The translations under genes and the position numbers were made by a program. From positions 555,237,716 to 555,301,715 of the forward strand of contig NC_057802.1 in the NCBI RefSeq assembly GCF_018294505.1: 64,000 nt of DNA. Reading direction: 5' to 3'. Origin of the DNA: Triticum aestivum (Eukaryota > Streptophyta > Magnoliopsida > Poales > Poaceae). The notes below the pieces were generated by a model, which saw only the letters and a program-made list of their open reading frames with translations, ran no database searches and was not told the origin of the DNA. Positions 25,585 through 37,061 of this stretch are shown in pieces; within the stretch, counting starts at the first letter, position 1, and every line of letters begins with the position of its first letter.

Positions 25585-26055
25585 TGTCGGTGTCAAAACC
25601 GGCGGATCTCGGGTAGGGGGTCACGAACTGTGCGTCTAAGGCGGATGGTAACAGGAGGTGGGGGACACAATGTTTACCCAGGTTCGGGCCCTCTCGATGG
25701 AGGTAATACCCTACTTCCTGCTTGATTGATCTTGATGATATGAGTATTACAAGAGTTGATCTACCACGAGATCGTAGAGGCTAAACGCTAGAAGCTAGCC
25801 TATGGTTATGATTGTTCTTGTCCTACGGACTAAACCCTCCGGTTTCTATAGACACCGGAGGGGGCTAGGGTTACACAGAGTCGGTTACAAGGGAGGAGAT
25901 CTACAGATCCGAATTGCCAAGCTTGCCTTCCACGCCAAGGAGAGTCCCATCCGGACACCGGACGAAGTCTTCAATCTTGTATCTTCATAGTCCAACAGTC
26001 CGGCCAAAGAATATAGTCCGGCTCTCCGAGGACCCCCTAGTCCAGGACTCCCTCA
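25585..26055 (-). repeat. Fatima-like 3' LTR
   Basis: 471 bp, TGTCGGTGTC...GGACTCCCTCA. Same length as the partner LTR with scattered substitutions, by eye about 96% identity. Confidence 0.9.
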
Positions 26056-26068
26056 GTAGCCCCTGAAC
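26056..26068 (-). other. Polypurine tract of Fatima-like element
   Basis: Minus strand GGTTCAGGGGCTAC immediately before the 3' LTR; typical position and base content. Confidence 0.6.
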
Positions 26069-26598
26069 CAGGCTTCAATGACGATGAGTCCGGCGCGCAG
26101 ATTGTCTTCGGCATTGCAATGCGGGGTCCTTCTCCGAATACTCCATAGAAGATTTTGAACACTAGGATCGTGTCCGGCTCTGCAAAACAAATTCCACATA
26201 CCACCACAGAGAGTATAATATTCCCACAAATCTAATCTGCTGAAAACTTTTCATAGCGTGACGTTATGCCGTGGCCTGGTCATGACGAACCGTTCTTCCC
26301 AGCCTGCCACTGCACGTGTTATGAGGCGGTTTTATTGGCACGTTTTGTCGAAGCAGAGATCGTGTTCCTTTTATCACGGGATTCTCATCAATACGGGTGT
26401 GGGTAACCCAATCGTGCCCGTGGGCATGACTCCTCGATTTTAGGCAAGTTCCAAACGGTCACGCGGAGGACGCTTGATATTCACCCTCTTTATAAAGGGG
26501 CCAAGGCCTGTCCTTTTCTTCTCGCGCTCGATCCTTCCCTTCCCCCACCTCGAATTCCAACACCCGAGGCTCCGGCTAAGCGCTTCGGACCTTCAATC

Positions 26599-29582
26599 AT
26601 GTCCGGATCCAACCTTCAAGGCCGGTGGATAGCCTCCTCTGTAACAGAGGAGGACATCAAGAAGCTAAGAGAAGCCAGGTATCTGACCGCCAAAATCTCG
26701 CACAGGCTGCCTGCTCCAGGGCAGGTCATCCCTACTCCCGAACCCAACGAGAGCGTCGTATTTGTTTCCCACTTCCTTCAAGGGCTAGGTTTTAGTCTTG
26801 ATCCCTTTGTTAGAGGGCGTATGTTCTATTACGGGCTCGATTTCCATGATCTGGCTCCGGATTCCATCCTTCACATCTCATCGTTCATCGTCGTGTGTGA
26901 GGCCTTCCTCCGCATCACCCCACACTTCGGCTTATGGCTCAAGACCTTCAATGTGAAGCCGAAGATGATAGATGGGCGACACGCAGAATGCGGAGGTGCC
27001 ATAATAAGCAAAGGCGCCGATGCTCCATGGCCAAAGGGTTCCTTCCCGGAGATGTCCAACTTATGGCAGCGGGAGTGGTTTTACATCACGGCTCCCCGAA
27101 GTACTAAGTGGGCAGCTGCCCCCGCCTTCCGTTCGGGCCCCCCGCCACAACTGGCGTCATGGGTCAACAAGGGGCTGGACTGGGGCCAGTTAATGACGTG
27201 CCGACATTGCAGAGTTGCATCCGAGATCTCCTCAAGAGAGATGTCGGCCTTGTCAAGGTAATGCAAGTCATGCTAGTTCGTCGGGTCCTGCCATGCCAAC
27301 GTCGACCTCTCCGTATGTGGGAGTTCAACCCGGAAGGACCGCGAACTATTCAGCAATTCTTCAGCGTGACGCTCGAAGAGATGTATGGATTGTTCTTCGG
27401 ATCACGAATAAAGTGTCCGGACACCATCGAGGATGCGGGTCTAAACTGCAATCGTCCAGATACTCACGTAAGTAATTCTGCGGCCGAACACGCTGTCTTT
27501 TAATTTGTCACAACATCATTCTGAAAAATCGCTCTTTGACCAGGATTGGATAAAAAAGGCGAAGATGATCAGGTGTTCGGCCCCCCTTCCCGAGGGCTCA
27601 CCGGATCCTGTACTAGCCAGGATGCTTGAGCTCGCACCTTATCAAGCGCCATCAGGGGAAGATAAAGGGAGGAATAAACAAGCCGAAAGCCGGCCTCACT
27701 CATTACTCATCCAAACCGGGGGAATTAGTGTCTCCGCGAAGGAGGATAACCGGGGAGAAGAATCTGAAATTCCCTCTCCCCAAGGAAGGAAAAGGACCGC
27801 CTCTGAAGACTTGGAAACAAGAGTTTCCAAACGAGGGAAGAAACCTTCACCAGAGGGCCCTGCCCCGGAGGGCATCCTTACCGCACAGTGCCCGCAAGGG
27901 GATCAGCCCTCCACCGAGCTGTAAGTGAACAAGAGTACTTTTGGTAAATATATCCTGCTTCATCTCCGAGGATAATAACCAAGACGTATGTCTTGCAGTT
28001 CGGATCATAGCCCTTCTCGACAGAGTTCGTCTTCGGGGGATCTTCTTCTGGAGATGATGGAGAGCGAAATGCCTCCCCCTGTCTCCCCGCCTCATGAGGC
28101 GGACGACCCTGAGGTGTCGTCACGGAGGATTTCTCCCGATCCGCCAAGGCCGGAAGGTAACCCTTCGGCCACCCGAAGTCCGGAGGATTCGGCTCCTAAG
28201 GAGAGCAACATAAAGAGTCCGGGACAGTCCGGTGCACAACCAGACGTACTGATGGGTCTTCTGGAGCAAGCGGCTATCTCAGAGGTGCATCGTACTTTAA
28301 TGGGTACAGTGGTTGAAAGGATTTCATCCGCCAAAAGTGGGTTGCATGAAGCTTTTATGAGCCTGCTAAAAGGCTTTGAGGTACGCAAAGTAATATATAT
28401 TTTGACGGTACCGCACACGCTAGGTGTGCCCTATACAGATAGTAGCCCCTGAGATTCTGGTTGCCGTCCTAAAGGCGGTAAACAGAGGATCATAGTCCCA
28501 GGTGATGATCATGCTGTTTTCATGTGCAGACGGCTGAGGGTCCGGTGGCTAGCCGGACTGGTGAGTTTGCCGAACTGAAGCGGCAACTTGATGCGACAGA
28601 TGCCGACATCGTGCTTGTAAACAAGCGGCTTGACGAAGCACAGGGTATGTATTCTCCTATGGTTAACAGATATGTAAGAGGAGCATGATGCTAGTATCTA
28701 TAATATGTTGTGACTGCAGATGGAGTTGCCGCCATGGAGACCCTTCGGGCGGAGCTTGCCCGAGCCAAGGAACAAGCCAGGAGAAGTGATGCGGCCGCCC
28801 TAAAGGCGGTCGAAGAATTAAGAGCCGAACAGACTACTCATTGCCAGAGCGAAGATAAAATAGCCAAGATGGTTGTTGAGCTGAAGGATGCCACCGACCG
28901 GTATGAGCTTCTTGAAAAGGAAAGCCAAGCAAAAGCGGCGGACCTGAAGAAAGCCATGGTAGCAGCCAAGGGACCCGCTCTGAAATCAGAGCGGCAAAGG
29001 AGGAGCTTCGTCAAGCCGGAGATATCACGGCTGGGAAGCCCTTTTTGTTGCAGACGAAGTTCGGAGATCCGAAGTATGCCCCTCTGGATCAATTATGGAG
29101 TGCTGCAGACACGTACTTGGACTTGGCAGCGAGTGCTGCTGATGCGACTGAGTTTTTCAAAGATCAAAAAGATCATGAAGTGGAAAAGTTGTTCTGGTCA
29201 TAGTTCAGTGCTCCAACGCGTCCGCTACTATTAAATGAGCAAATGGCTGAGTGGGCTGAGCTCCATAGGTTGTCCGGGCTTGCCATGAGGTCTGTCGTGG
29301 ATCATCTTTGGCCGGAAGGACCAAGGCCGAATAGTTATTTTGGTTTAGTGCAACGATTCCTTGGTGCTGTGCCGCATATCGATGCTGCAAAGAGGTCGGC
29401 ATGCATAGAGGGTGCGCGGATGGCTCTTACCCATGTTAAACATACTGGGCAGAGATGGAGGCCACCACTATTGCGACCCAGAGTTCGGCCGTAGGTCAGG
29501 TATCGGCCAAGCACTATTTTGAAGGAGTCCTAGAAGGCACTCGTTTAATAGAGGCTCAGTGCTCGAAGAGTATCATGTTCTA
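26599..29582 (+). pseudogene. Spliced antisense gene of the retroelement (putative gypsy-type transposon domain, PF04195-like)
   Basis: Runs opposite to gag. Five exons are suggested by clean GT-AG borders: 26599-27467, 27544-27920, 27999-28380, 28530-28644, 28720-29582. It starts MSGSNLQGRWIAS. The first exon has the plant-wide pattern FVSHFLQGLGFSLDPFVRG, then ILHISSFIVVCEAFLRI and PHFGLWLKTF. The middle exons are acidic and Ser/Pro-rich with a possible nuclear-type basic patch (SKRGKKPS). The last exons are coiled-coil-like (ELKRQLDATDADIVLVNKRL; ETLRAELARAKEQARR). A C-terminal domain carries AEWAELHRLSGLAM and ends near CSKSIMF. Frameshifts near 27185, about 28990 and 29447 break it. Antisense ORFs of this type occur in Tat-lineage Gypsy elements; their function is unknown. 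Confidence 0.7.
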
Positions 29583-30780
29583 GTGACATGTAACCCTATT
29601 GTAAAAACAATGCTATTAGGTTTATAAAGGCTGTGTTTATTCTTTTGCCTAAAAGTATTATGATGCCTCCTGTGCGGCCGTTTATGTATGTATATAACCT
29701 GAAAGTTTGCAGTCGTGGGCTTCAGCCACCACGCATATAATGCGGGGGTGTTCGGCAAAGCGCGTATTCACACTTGATCCAACGTCTTGGTCCATTAAGG
29801 AGGTGATAGCGCGGCGAACAAGGCAATCGGACTATATTGCTTTAACACTTTCACTTAGCCATAGGAGTTTGACGGTGGGGCTACTATATAGCCCCTGGTA
29901 CTTCCGCGTCTAGCCGGATACGGTGCGCGTACATACATGACCGGGAAACCGGTCCTTCGTTAATGCGGAGGAATCGCGAAGATTCCGATGAGTCATCGAG
30001 TGGTTGACCAGTCTCGCGCTTTATCATGACAGTCAGTTTTCGGCTTTCTCTACTGAGGTGCTCGTCCGGATGAACCAGGGCACAATCACAGTAGTTCTCC
30101 CGGTGCCACCTTAGCCGATAGAGCAGAACGTAAGGTAGCAAAACACGGGAGCCGGGCAAACCCAACTATTGACCAAAGACATGATTCGGAGCTGATGCAT
30201 ATAAGGCCAAACTCGCGACGCCGAACACTCCCTAAGGTATTCGGTCTTTACAACATATACCGGGCTGAGTAACGCCCTTGATAATGAACCCTGAATTTCC
30301 AGGTACATGCATTAGTCTGGCATGGCGAAATGCCAATAACGCCAACATCCCTCTCAGTTGTGTTTAGTATCTGGAGGGTGTGAAGCAACAAGAGACAGTA
30401 AGAAAGGTTTACACAGGGTCTTAATCTAAAAATAAACCTTTGAGCGAGGCCCTGCTGCACGTCTGCGCCTGTGTCTCCGTTGTGCGGTATCCTGGAAGGG
30501 TGTAGCACGATTATTATCTGTAAAAGAGGAAAACTCAGGTGAAAGTATTCGTGCGAAAAATTGGTTATTCTTAATAAACCATTGAAATTTAATCTAAATA
30601 AGGTCAACCCGAACTGTATTTCTTTTTACATGCGAGAAGCCCCTAGCACCACTTATGGGGATATATCCATCAACCCAGTCTCAGGTTTATCTGAGCTGTT
30701 ACAGCCAGTGTTGCGCCGGACTCGTCTAGCCGTGTCCGCTGTCTTGACAACAGATCATTTATTCTGGTCGGAGAGGCCAG
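29583..30780. other. Fatima-like internal spacer where pol would be expected
   Basis: 1.2 kb between the end of the antisense gene and the end of the gag-protease frame. No reverse transcriptase (YxDD/FxDD) or integrase pattern is visible in any frame. The short ORFs present look accidental. Confidence 0.6.
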
Positions 30781-33700
30781 TCAGTGTTCGGCTGCTAAGG
30801 CCGCCACACATTCTTCCGTACGCAAGGAACGCTCTGCGTTTCCGCTAACTATGATGGTGCCACGTGGACCGGGCATCTTAAGCTTAAGATAAGCATAATG
30901 CGGTACTGCGTTAAAACGAGCAAAAGCCGTTCTTCCGAGTAGTGCTTGATAGCTGCTTCGGAATGGAGCGATGTCGAAGGTTAACTTTTCACTTCGAAAG
31001 TTGTCGGGAGAACCGAATACAACCTCTAGTACTAGAGAGCCCGTGCAGCGGGCCTCTGGGCCTGGTATTACTCCTTTAAAGGTAGTATTGCTTTGGTTAA
31101 TTCTTGTCGGGTCTATCCCCATTTTGCGGACAGTGTCCTGATATATCAGATTGAGACTACTGCCGCCGTCCATAAGGACTCGGGTGAGATGGTATCCGTT
31201 AATTATTGGGTCTAGCACCAAGGCAGCGGATCCTTCGTGCCGGATACTAGTCGGGTGATCCCTACGATCGAAAGTGATCGGGCAGGCCGACCAAGGGTTG
31301 AACTTGGGGGTGACGGGCTCCACGGTGCATACGTCTCGGAGTGCTCGTTTGCTCCTCCTCTTTGTTACATGAATCATATTCACTGTTTTGACCTCTGGCG
31401 GGAATTTTTTCTGCCCCCCAGTGTTTTGCCGGCGAGGCTCATCCTCGTCTTCACTTGGTGTCTCCCTGCCCTTGTTCTCGGCATTTAGCTTGCCGGCTTG
31501 CTTGAAGACCCAGCATTCTCTGTTGCTGTGATTTTCAGGTTTGTCGGAGGTGCCATGAATCTGACATAGTCTGTCTAGAATCTTGTTTAGGCTGGACGGT
31601 CCATCTCGGCTGCCTTTAAATGGCTTTTTCCGTTGACCGGCTTGAGAGCCCCTGAATCCGGCGTTTACCGCTGTGTTGTCTGGGCTGTCTTCATTGCTTC
31701 GACGCTTGCTTTTATGGCGTCGCGGTTTCCCATTACCATCTCTGACTTCGGATGTGCCTGGGTCGCTGGTGCCGCTACGGGCTAGCCAACTATCTTCACC
31801 CGCGCAAAAGCGGGTCATAAGGCTTGCTAAGGCCGCCATTGTCCTCGGTTTTTCCTGGCCAAGGTGTCTGGCGAGCCATTCGTCCCGAACACTGTGTTTG
31901 AAAGCCGCTAAGGTTTCGGCGTCCGGGCAGTCGACAATTTGATTCTTCTTAGTGAGGAATCTGTTCCAAAGCTTTCGGGCTGACTCTCCGGGCTGTTGAA
32001 TTATATGACTTAAATCGTCTGCATCCGGAGGCCGGACATAGGTCCCTTGAAAATTAGCCCGAAAAGCATCCTCAAGCTCTTCCCAACTTCCAATTGAGTT
32101 TTTGGGGAGGCTCTTCAGCCAATGCCGAGCTGGTCCATTCAACTTGAGGGGCAAGTATTTGATGGCGTGGAGATCATCTCCACGAGCCATATGGATATGA
32201 AGGATAAAGTCCTCGATCCAGACCCCAGGGTCTGTCGTTCCGTCGTACGCCTCTATGTTCACGGGTTTGAATCCCTCTGGAAATTCGTGATCCAGCAACT
32301 CATCGGTGAAGCATAGGGGGTGCGCGGCACCCCTGTACTTGGATGTGTCCTGACGTTCTGACGGTTGTAGTGTTCGGTTTTGATTCTGTGCCGGAGCGCG
32401 CTTCCTAGATCCGTAGATGGACCTGGTCGTACCGACATCATTAGCCGCCCTATCGCTGCCACGGGGTGGTCGATCCGGCTTATCGGCCGTTTTATTTTTC
32501 GGCTGTGTGGGCTCTAAAGCCTCGTCATCGAATTCAGGCAGCAGCTTGCGCTTTGGATAGCTCTTTGTGTGGCGACTGCCACCGTACTTTTCTGCAGTGT
32601 CGAGCACTTTGTTCCATCTACTGTTGAGTGTATTTTGCGCGGCCTTGAGCCTTTGCTTCTGCTTCTTTAGACTCCTTGCGATGGCAAGAAGCCTTCTATG
32701 GAGGTTCTCTTGCTCCAAGTGCCTTTCCGGGATGATGTGTGCATCGTCATCCGGACTGTTCGCATCTCCGGAGATGGGTTGATTAGCTTTACCCTCGGCG
32801 TCACCGTTGTCGGACAGCGGCTCCGTACTGTGTTCGCCGTCCGCTGGTTCATCCTGCTCTGTCTCTGGGTCCATGTGGTCGTCGTTTCCTCTGGAGTCGT
32901 CCGGGGTATTATTCTTTCTTGCGCTGTTAGCGCTGTTTTTGCCGAGGCGGGGTTTGGAGCGACGCCTACGCCGTCGCTTTGGTTGCTTCTTGAGGGAACT
33001 TTCCTTCGGTGCTTCTTCCCGTTCCTCGTCGTTGTTTTCTTTGGGGTGTCCACCATGTATATATTGTATGATGAGGTGGCAGTCGAGCGCCCTGTGGGCG
33101 GCGGTTCTTGTTCTTCTCCTGCATCGTCGTCCATACCGTCGATGTCTTCGGAGCTGAAATCGAGCATGTTCGTTAAGTCGTCGACAGTGGCTACCAAGTG
33201 GGTGGTGGGTGGGGAACGAATTTGTTCGTCGTCCGCCTCCCACTCAAGCCGGACATAGTTCGGCCAAGGGTCTCCAGACAAGGAGAGAGACCTTAATGAA
33301 TTTAACACATCGCCCAGTGGCGAGTGCTGAAAGATATCCGCGGAGGAAAACTCCATGATCGGTGCCCAATCAGATTCGACAGGCACGGATGCAGGCGGTT
33401 CGGAGCCCGTGGCCGGGGATGAATCCAAGTGTCTGGCGACACGGGTCTCATAGGACGTGAAGTCACTATTCGGCTCTATCACCGCTGCGTGCACGGCCTC
33501 CGTGGCGGGGTCTATCCACCCGTCCTCGGACGGCATGATCTGCTCCGAGTTGAGGGCCGGAGTAGCTGCAGGTGTGATCTCCCAAACACGGTCTGACGGC
33601 AGAGCTAAGTCATGCTCGTCGTGACTATGCGGCGCACCTGACATAGGCTCGAATCCGTCGAAGATCAAGTCTCCGCGGATGTCGGCAGTATAGTTCAAGT

Positions 33701-33857
33701 TTCCAAACCTGACCTGATGGCCAGGGGCGTAGCTCTCGATCTGCTCCAGATGGCCAAGCGAGTTGGCCCGCAGTACGAAGCTGCCGAATACGAAGATCTG
33801 TCCGGGGAGGAAAGCCTCGCCCTGGATCGCATCGTTGTCGATGATTGAAGGATCCAT
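30781..33857 (-). pseudogene. gag: Fatima-like gag-protease polyprotein, frameshifted
   Basis: Starts at 33857 (MDPSIIDNDAIQG), 48 bases inside the LTR; earlier in-frame ATGs fall at the LTR edge. The first frame runs to about 33050, where YMVDTPK changes frame to PKENNDEEREE. The second frame continues to 30781. Domains in order: acidic N-terminal part; highly basic block (KKQPKRRRRRRSKPR); retrotransposon gag core with DGTTDPGVWIEDF, ARHWLKSLP and WEELEDAFRANFQGTY; then a protease-like domain with MDGGSSLNLIY and ALLGRTAFARF. DGG in place of D-S/T-G is usual in this lineage. The single frameshift is the only clear lesion. The frame ends without entering reverse transcriptase. Confidence 0.85.
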
Positions 33858-33887
33858 CACGCCTTTATCGTGACGGCACAGTGGAAC

Positions 33888-33905
33888 TCTCAATGAAAGC
33901 ACCAA
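33888..33905 (-). other. Primer-binding site region of Fatima-like element
   Basis: Minus strand after the 5' LTR reads TTGGTGCTTTCATTGAGAG. Position fits a primer-binding site; I did not assign the tRNA. Confidence 0.5.
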
Positions 33906-34376
33906 TGTCGACGGCAAAACCGCCGGATCTCGGTTAGGGGGTCCCGAACTATGCGTCTAAGGCGGATGGTAACAGGAGGCAGGGGACACAACGTTTACCC
34001 AGGTTCGGGCCCTCTCGATGGAGGTAATACCCTACTTCCTGCTTGATTGATCTTGATGATATGAGTATTACGAGAGTTGATCTACCACGAGATCGTAGAG
34101 GCTAAACCCTAGAAGCTAGCCTATGGTTATGATTGTTATTGTCCTACGGACTAAACCCTCCGGTTTATATACACACCGGAGGGGGCTAGGGTTACATAGA
34201 GTCGGTTACAAGGGAGGAGATCTACAGATCCGAATTGCCAAGCTTGCCTTCCACGCCAAGGAGAGTCCCATCCGGACACGGGACGAAGTCTTCAATCTTG
34301 TATCTTCATAGTCCAACAGTCCGGCGAAAGTATATAGTCCGGCTGTCCGAGGACCCCCTAGTCCAGGACTCCCTCA
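33906..34376 (-). repeat. Fatima-like 5' LTR
   Basis: 471 bp, TGTCGACGGC...GGACTCCCTCA. It is the upstream LTR for the minus-oriented element. Confidence 0.9.
34164..34172 (-). promoter_or_regulatory. TATA box in Fatima-like 5' LTR
   Basis: Minus strand GTGTATATAAACCGG. The 3' LTR has a changed version (GTCTATAGAAACC), so the two LTR promoters have diverged. Confidence 0.55.
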
Positions 34377-35163
34377 CCCCTCTCTCCCGGTGGCGCCGGA
34401 ACGCCGCCGGGGCTATCATCGTCACCGCAATCTACACCAACACCTCCGTCATCTTCACCAACATCTTCATCATCGTCCCCATCTATCTATAGCGGTCCAC
34501 TCTCCCGCAACCCGCTGTACCCTCTACTTGAACATGGTGCTTTATGCTTCATATTATTATCCAATGATGTGTTGCCATCCTCTGATGTCTGAGTAGATTT
34601 TCATTGTCCTATCGGTAATTGGTGAATTGCTATGATTGGTTTAATTTCCTTGTGGTTATGTTGCTGTCCTTTGGTGCCCATCATATGAGCGCGCGTGTAG
34701 ATCACACCATAGGGTTAGTTGTATGTTGATAGGACTATGTATTGGAGGGCAAGAGTGACAGAAGCTTCAACCTAGCATAGAAATTGATGCATACGGGATT
34801 GAAGGGGGACCAATATATCTTAATGCTATGGTTGGGTTTTACCTTAATGAATGTTAGTAGTTGCGGATGCTTGCTAATAGTTCCAATCATAAGTGCATAG
34901 AATTCCAAGTCAGGGATGACATGCTAGCAGTGGCCTCTCCCACATAAAACTTGCTATCGGTCTAGTAAAGTAGTCAATTGCTTAGGGACAACTTTGCAAC
35001 TCCTACCACCACTTTTCCACACTCGCTATACTAATTTTATTGCTTCTTTATCTAAACAGCCCCTAGAATTTATTTACGTGCTCTTTATATTCTTGAACAC
35101 TTATCCAAGAACACCTACAAAGTACTTCTAGTTTTAAACTTGTTCTAGATAAAGCGAACGTCA
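34377..35163 (+). repeat. Sabrina-like 3' LTR, segment 3 of 4
   Basis: Starts with the duplicated CCCCT and is highly similar to 6274-6895 of the 5' LTR from about 34540. Ends at TCA (35161-35163), the CACTA target site. Confidence 0.8.
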
Positions 35164-35174
35164 CACTACTGGAA

Positions 35175-35490
35175 TCCACTTCTTTGCAGTGTGCCACCTC
35201 TTTGCCGTCCGCTGGCTGACGGCAAAGAAGGTCTTTGCCGTCAGCCACAAGAAAACGGACGGCAAAGATGTGGCTGATGGCAAACAAAGTCTTTGCCATC
35301 AGCCAGTTCTCTGCCGTCCGCTGGCTGACGACAAAGAATCTTTGCCGTCTGCTAGCAGACGCCAAAGAGGTGGGTTGGTCCAGTTATTGTTTAACCAACT
35401 CATGCCCACCGGCCCCACCTCTTTGCCGTCCGCAAGAGGACGGCAAAGAAACTTTGCCGACCGTTGCCTGATGGCAAAGAGGTGGGTACA
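35175..35490. repeat. CACTA 1 left subterminal repeats
   Basis: Several short inverted copies of TCTTTGCCGTC(C/T)GCTGGC and its complement. In CACTA elements such motifs are binding sites for the TNPA-type protein. Confidence 0.75.
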
Positions 35491-35984
35491 TTAACGGCCG
35501 TCCCGCCCCCCTCTCTTCTCTCCACTCTCTCATTCGTCCCCACCCACACCCGCGCAGCCGCCGCCGACCCCGTCTCCCGTAGCCGGCCGCCCCGCACCCC
35601 TCCCTTGCGACCGCCGACCTCCACCGCACCCCCGCCGCCCCTTCCACGTCACCCCGCCCCCCCGCCCCTCCCCTCCGTCGCCATCCCCCACCCACACCGG
35701 CCCGCGCCGCCGCTGCCGACCCCATCCGGCGTAGCCGGCCGCTCCGCCGCCCCGCACCCCTTCCCGACCTCCACCGCGGCCACGCCGCCTCTTCCACGTC
35801 GGCCAGCCGCGCCGCGGCTGTCCCCGCCCCGTCCCGCCGCGGCCGTCCTCGCCCCGTCCCGCCGCGGCCGTCCGGCCTCCCCCTCCACCGGGTCGCCGCC
35901 TCCTCCAGCGGCCGCCGCAGCCTTCCGGCCTCCCCCTCCACCAGGTGAGCTCCTCTCCCTCTTTTTTGTTTAATTAGTTTCTTT

Positions 35985-36336
35985 TTGTTTCTTTTAGTTT
36001 AGTTTCTGTTTCTGTTTTAGTTTTAGTTTTAGTTTTAGTTTTAGTTTAGTTTTAGTTTAGTTTATTTTAGAGTAGTTTTAGTTTTAGTTTATTTTAGATT
36101 AGTTTTAGTTTTAGTTTATTTTAGATTAGTTTTAGTTTTAGTTAAGAAGAAGAAGTAGAAGGAGGAGGGAGGAACAGGAGGAGGGAGAAGAAGAAAGAAG
36201 AAAAGAAGAAGAGGAGGAAAAAGGAGAAGAAGAAGAAGCAGAAGAAGAAGAAGAAGAAGAAGAAGAAGAAGAAGAAGAGGAGGAGGAGGAGGAGGAGGAG
36301 GAGGAGGAGAAGAAAGAAGAAGAAGAAGAAGAAGAA

Positions 36337-36368
<32 letters not shown>

Positions 36369-36905
36369 AGAAGAAGAAAGAGGAGAGGAGGAGAAGAAGA
36401 AGAAGAAGAAGAAGAAGAAGAAGAAGAAGAAAGAGGAGAGGAGGAGGAGAAGAAGAAGGGAAGAAGAAATGGAAAAAAGAGACCCCGACCCGACCCCCGA
36501 CACCCCGACACCTCGGCACGACACCCCGACCCCGACCCCCGACCCCCGACACCCTGACACCACACCCCGACCCCGACCCCCGACCAACCGACACCCTGAC
36601 ACCACACCCCGACCCCGAGCCCGACACCCTGACACCCCGACTCCGACACGACACCCCGGCATGACACCCCGACCCCGACACCCCGACACCCTGACACCAC
36701 ACCCCGACCCCGACCACCGACACCCCAACACCTGACACCCTGACCACCGACACCCTGACACCACACCCACCCTTGCCCCGACCCCCGACACCCTGACACC
36801 ACACCCCGACCCCGACCCTGACACCCTGACACCCCGACCTCGACACGACACCCCGGCATGACACCCCGACCACGACACCCCGACACCCTGACACCGCACC
36901 CCCGA
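35985..36905. repeat. Low-complexity block in leader intron of CACTA 1
   Basis: Three successive arrays: AGTTTT repeats (about 35985-36140), GAA/GAG repeats (about 36141-36470), and CCCCGACACCCTGACA-type repeats (about 36480-36905). They lie between a GC-rich probable 5' exon ending near 35945 (CCAG then GTGAGC) and the coding start at 37062. Long minus-strand frames through them are artefacts. Confidence 0.85.
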
Positions 36906-37061
36906 CCCCATATATATTTGTGTTGATCGGGTGTATTTTTATTATGGTCATGATTATGATACACTTAAATTATATACATATTATTATGCTCATGTCAGGT
37001 ATACAAATTTTTTATGTTGTACTAATTTCGTTTACTTTTTGTCATTGCAGGTGTTGACAGG

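Larger units (their letters stand above)
25585..34376 (-). mobile_element. Fatima-like Gypsy element without pol
   Basis: 8,792 bp with two 471-bp LTRs and a perfect CCCCT duplication (25580-25584, 34377-34381). It is in minus orientation: gag reads leftward from the right LTR, and the left LTR is preceded on the minus strand by a purine tract. Contents are gag plus protease, about 1.2 kb without genes, then a spliced gene on the opposite strand. No reverse transcriptase, RNase H or integrase motif was found, so the copy is non-autonomous. The TGTCGGTGTCAAAACC...GACTCCCTCA ends are those I associate with Fatima; the antisense gene fits the Tat lineage. Confidence 0.8.

Noticed and set aside
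32698..33258. 186-codon plus-strand frame
   Set aside because: Antisense shadow of the Fatima-like gag; composition-driven.
35384..35941. 185-codon minus-strand Arg/Gly-rich frame
   Set aside because: Opposite strand of a GC-rich CACTA leader exon; open by composition, no domain.
35990..36140. TTTTAG/TTTAG-like repeats taken for interstitial telomere sequence
   Set aside because: The unit is AGTTTT/AGTTTAG without the GGG of the plant telomere repeat.
36116..36964. Long minus-strand frames (over 250 codons) rich in GVGV and SSSS/LLLL
   Set aside because: They are translations of simple repeats (GAA/GAG and CCCCGACACC arrays) in an intron; all three minus frames are open, which real genes do not show.
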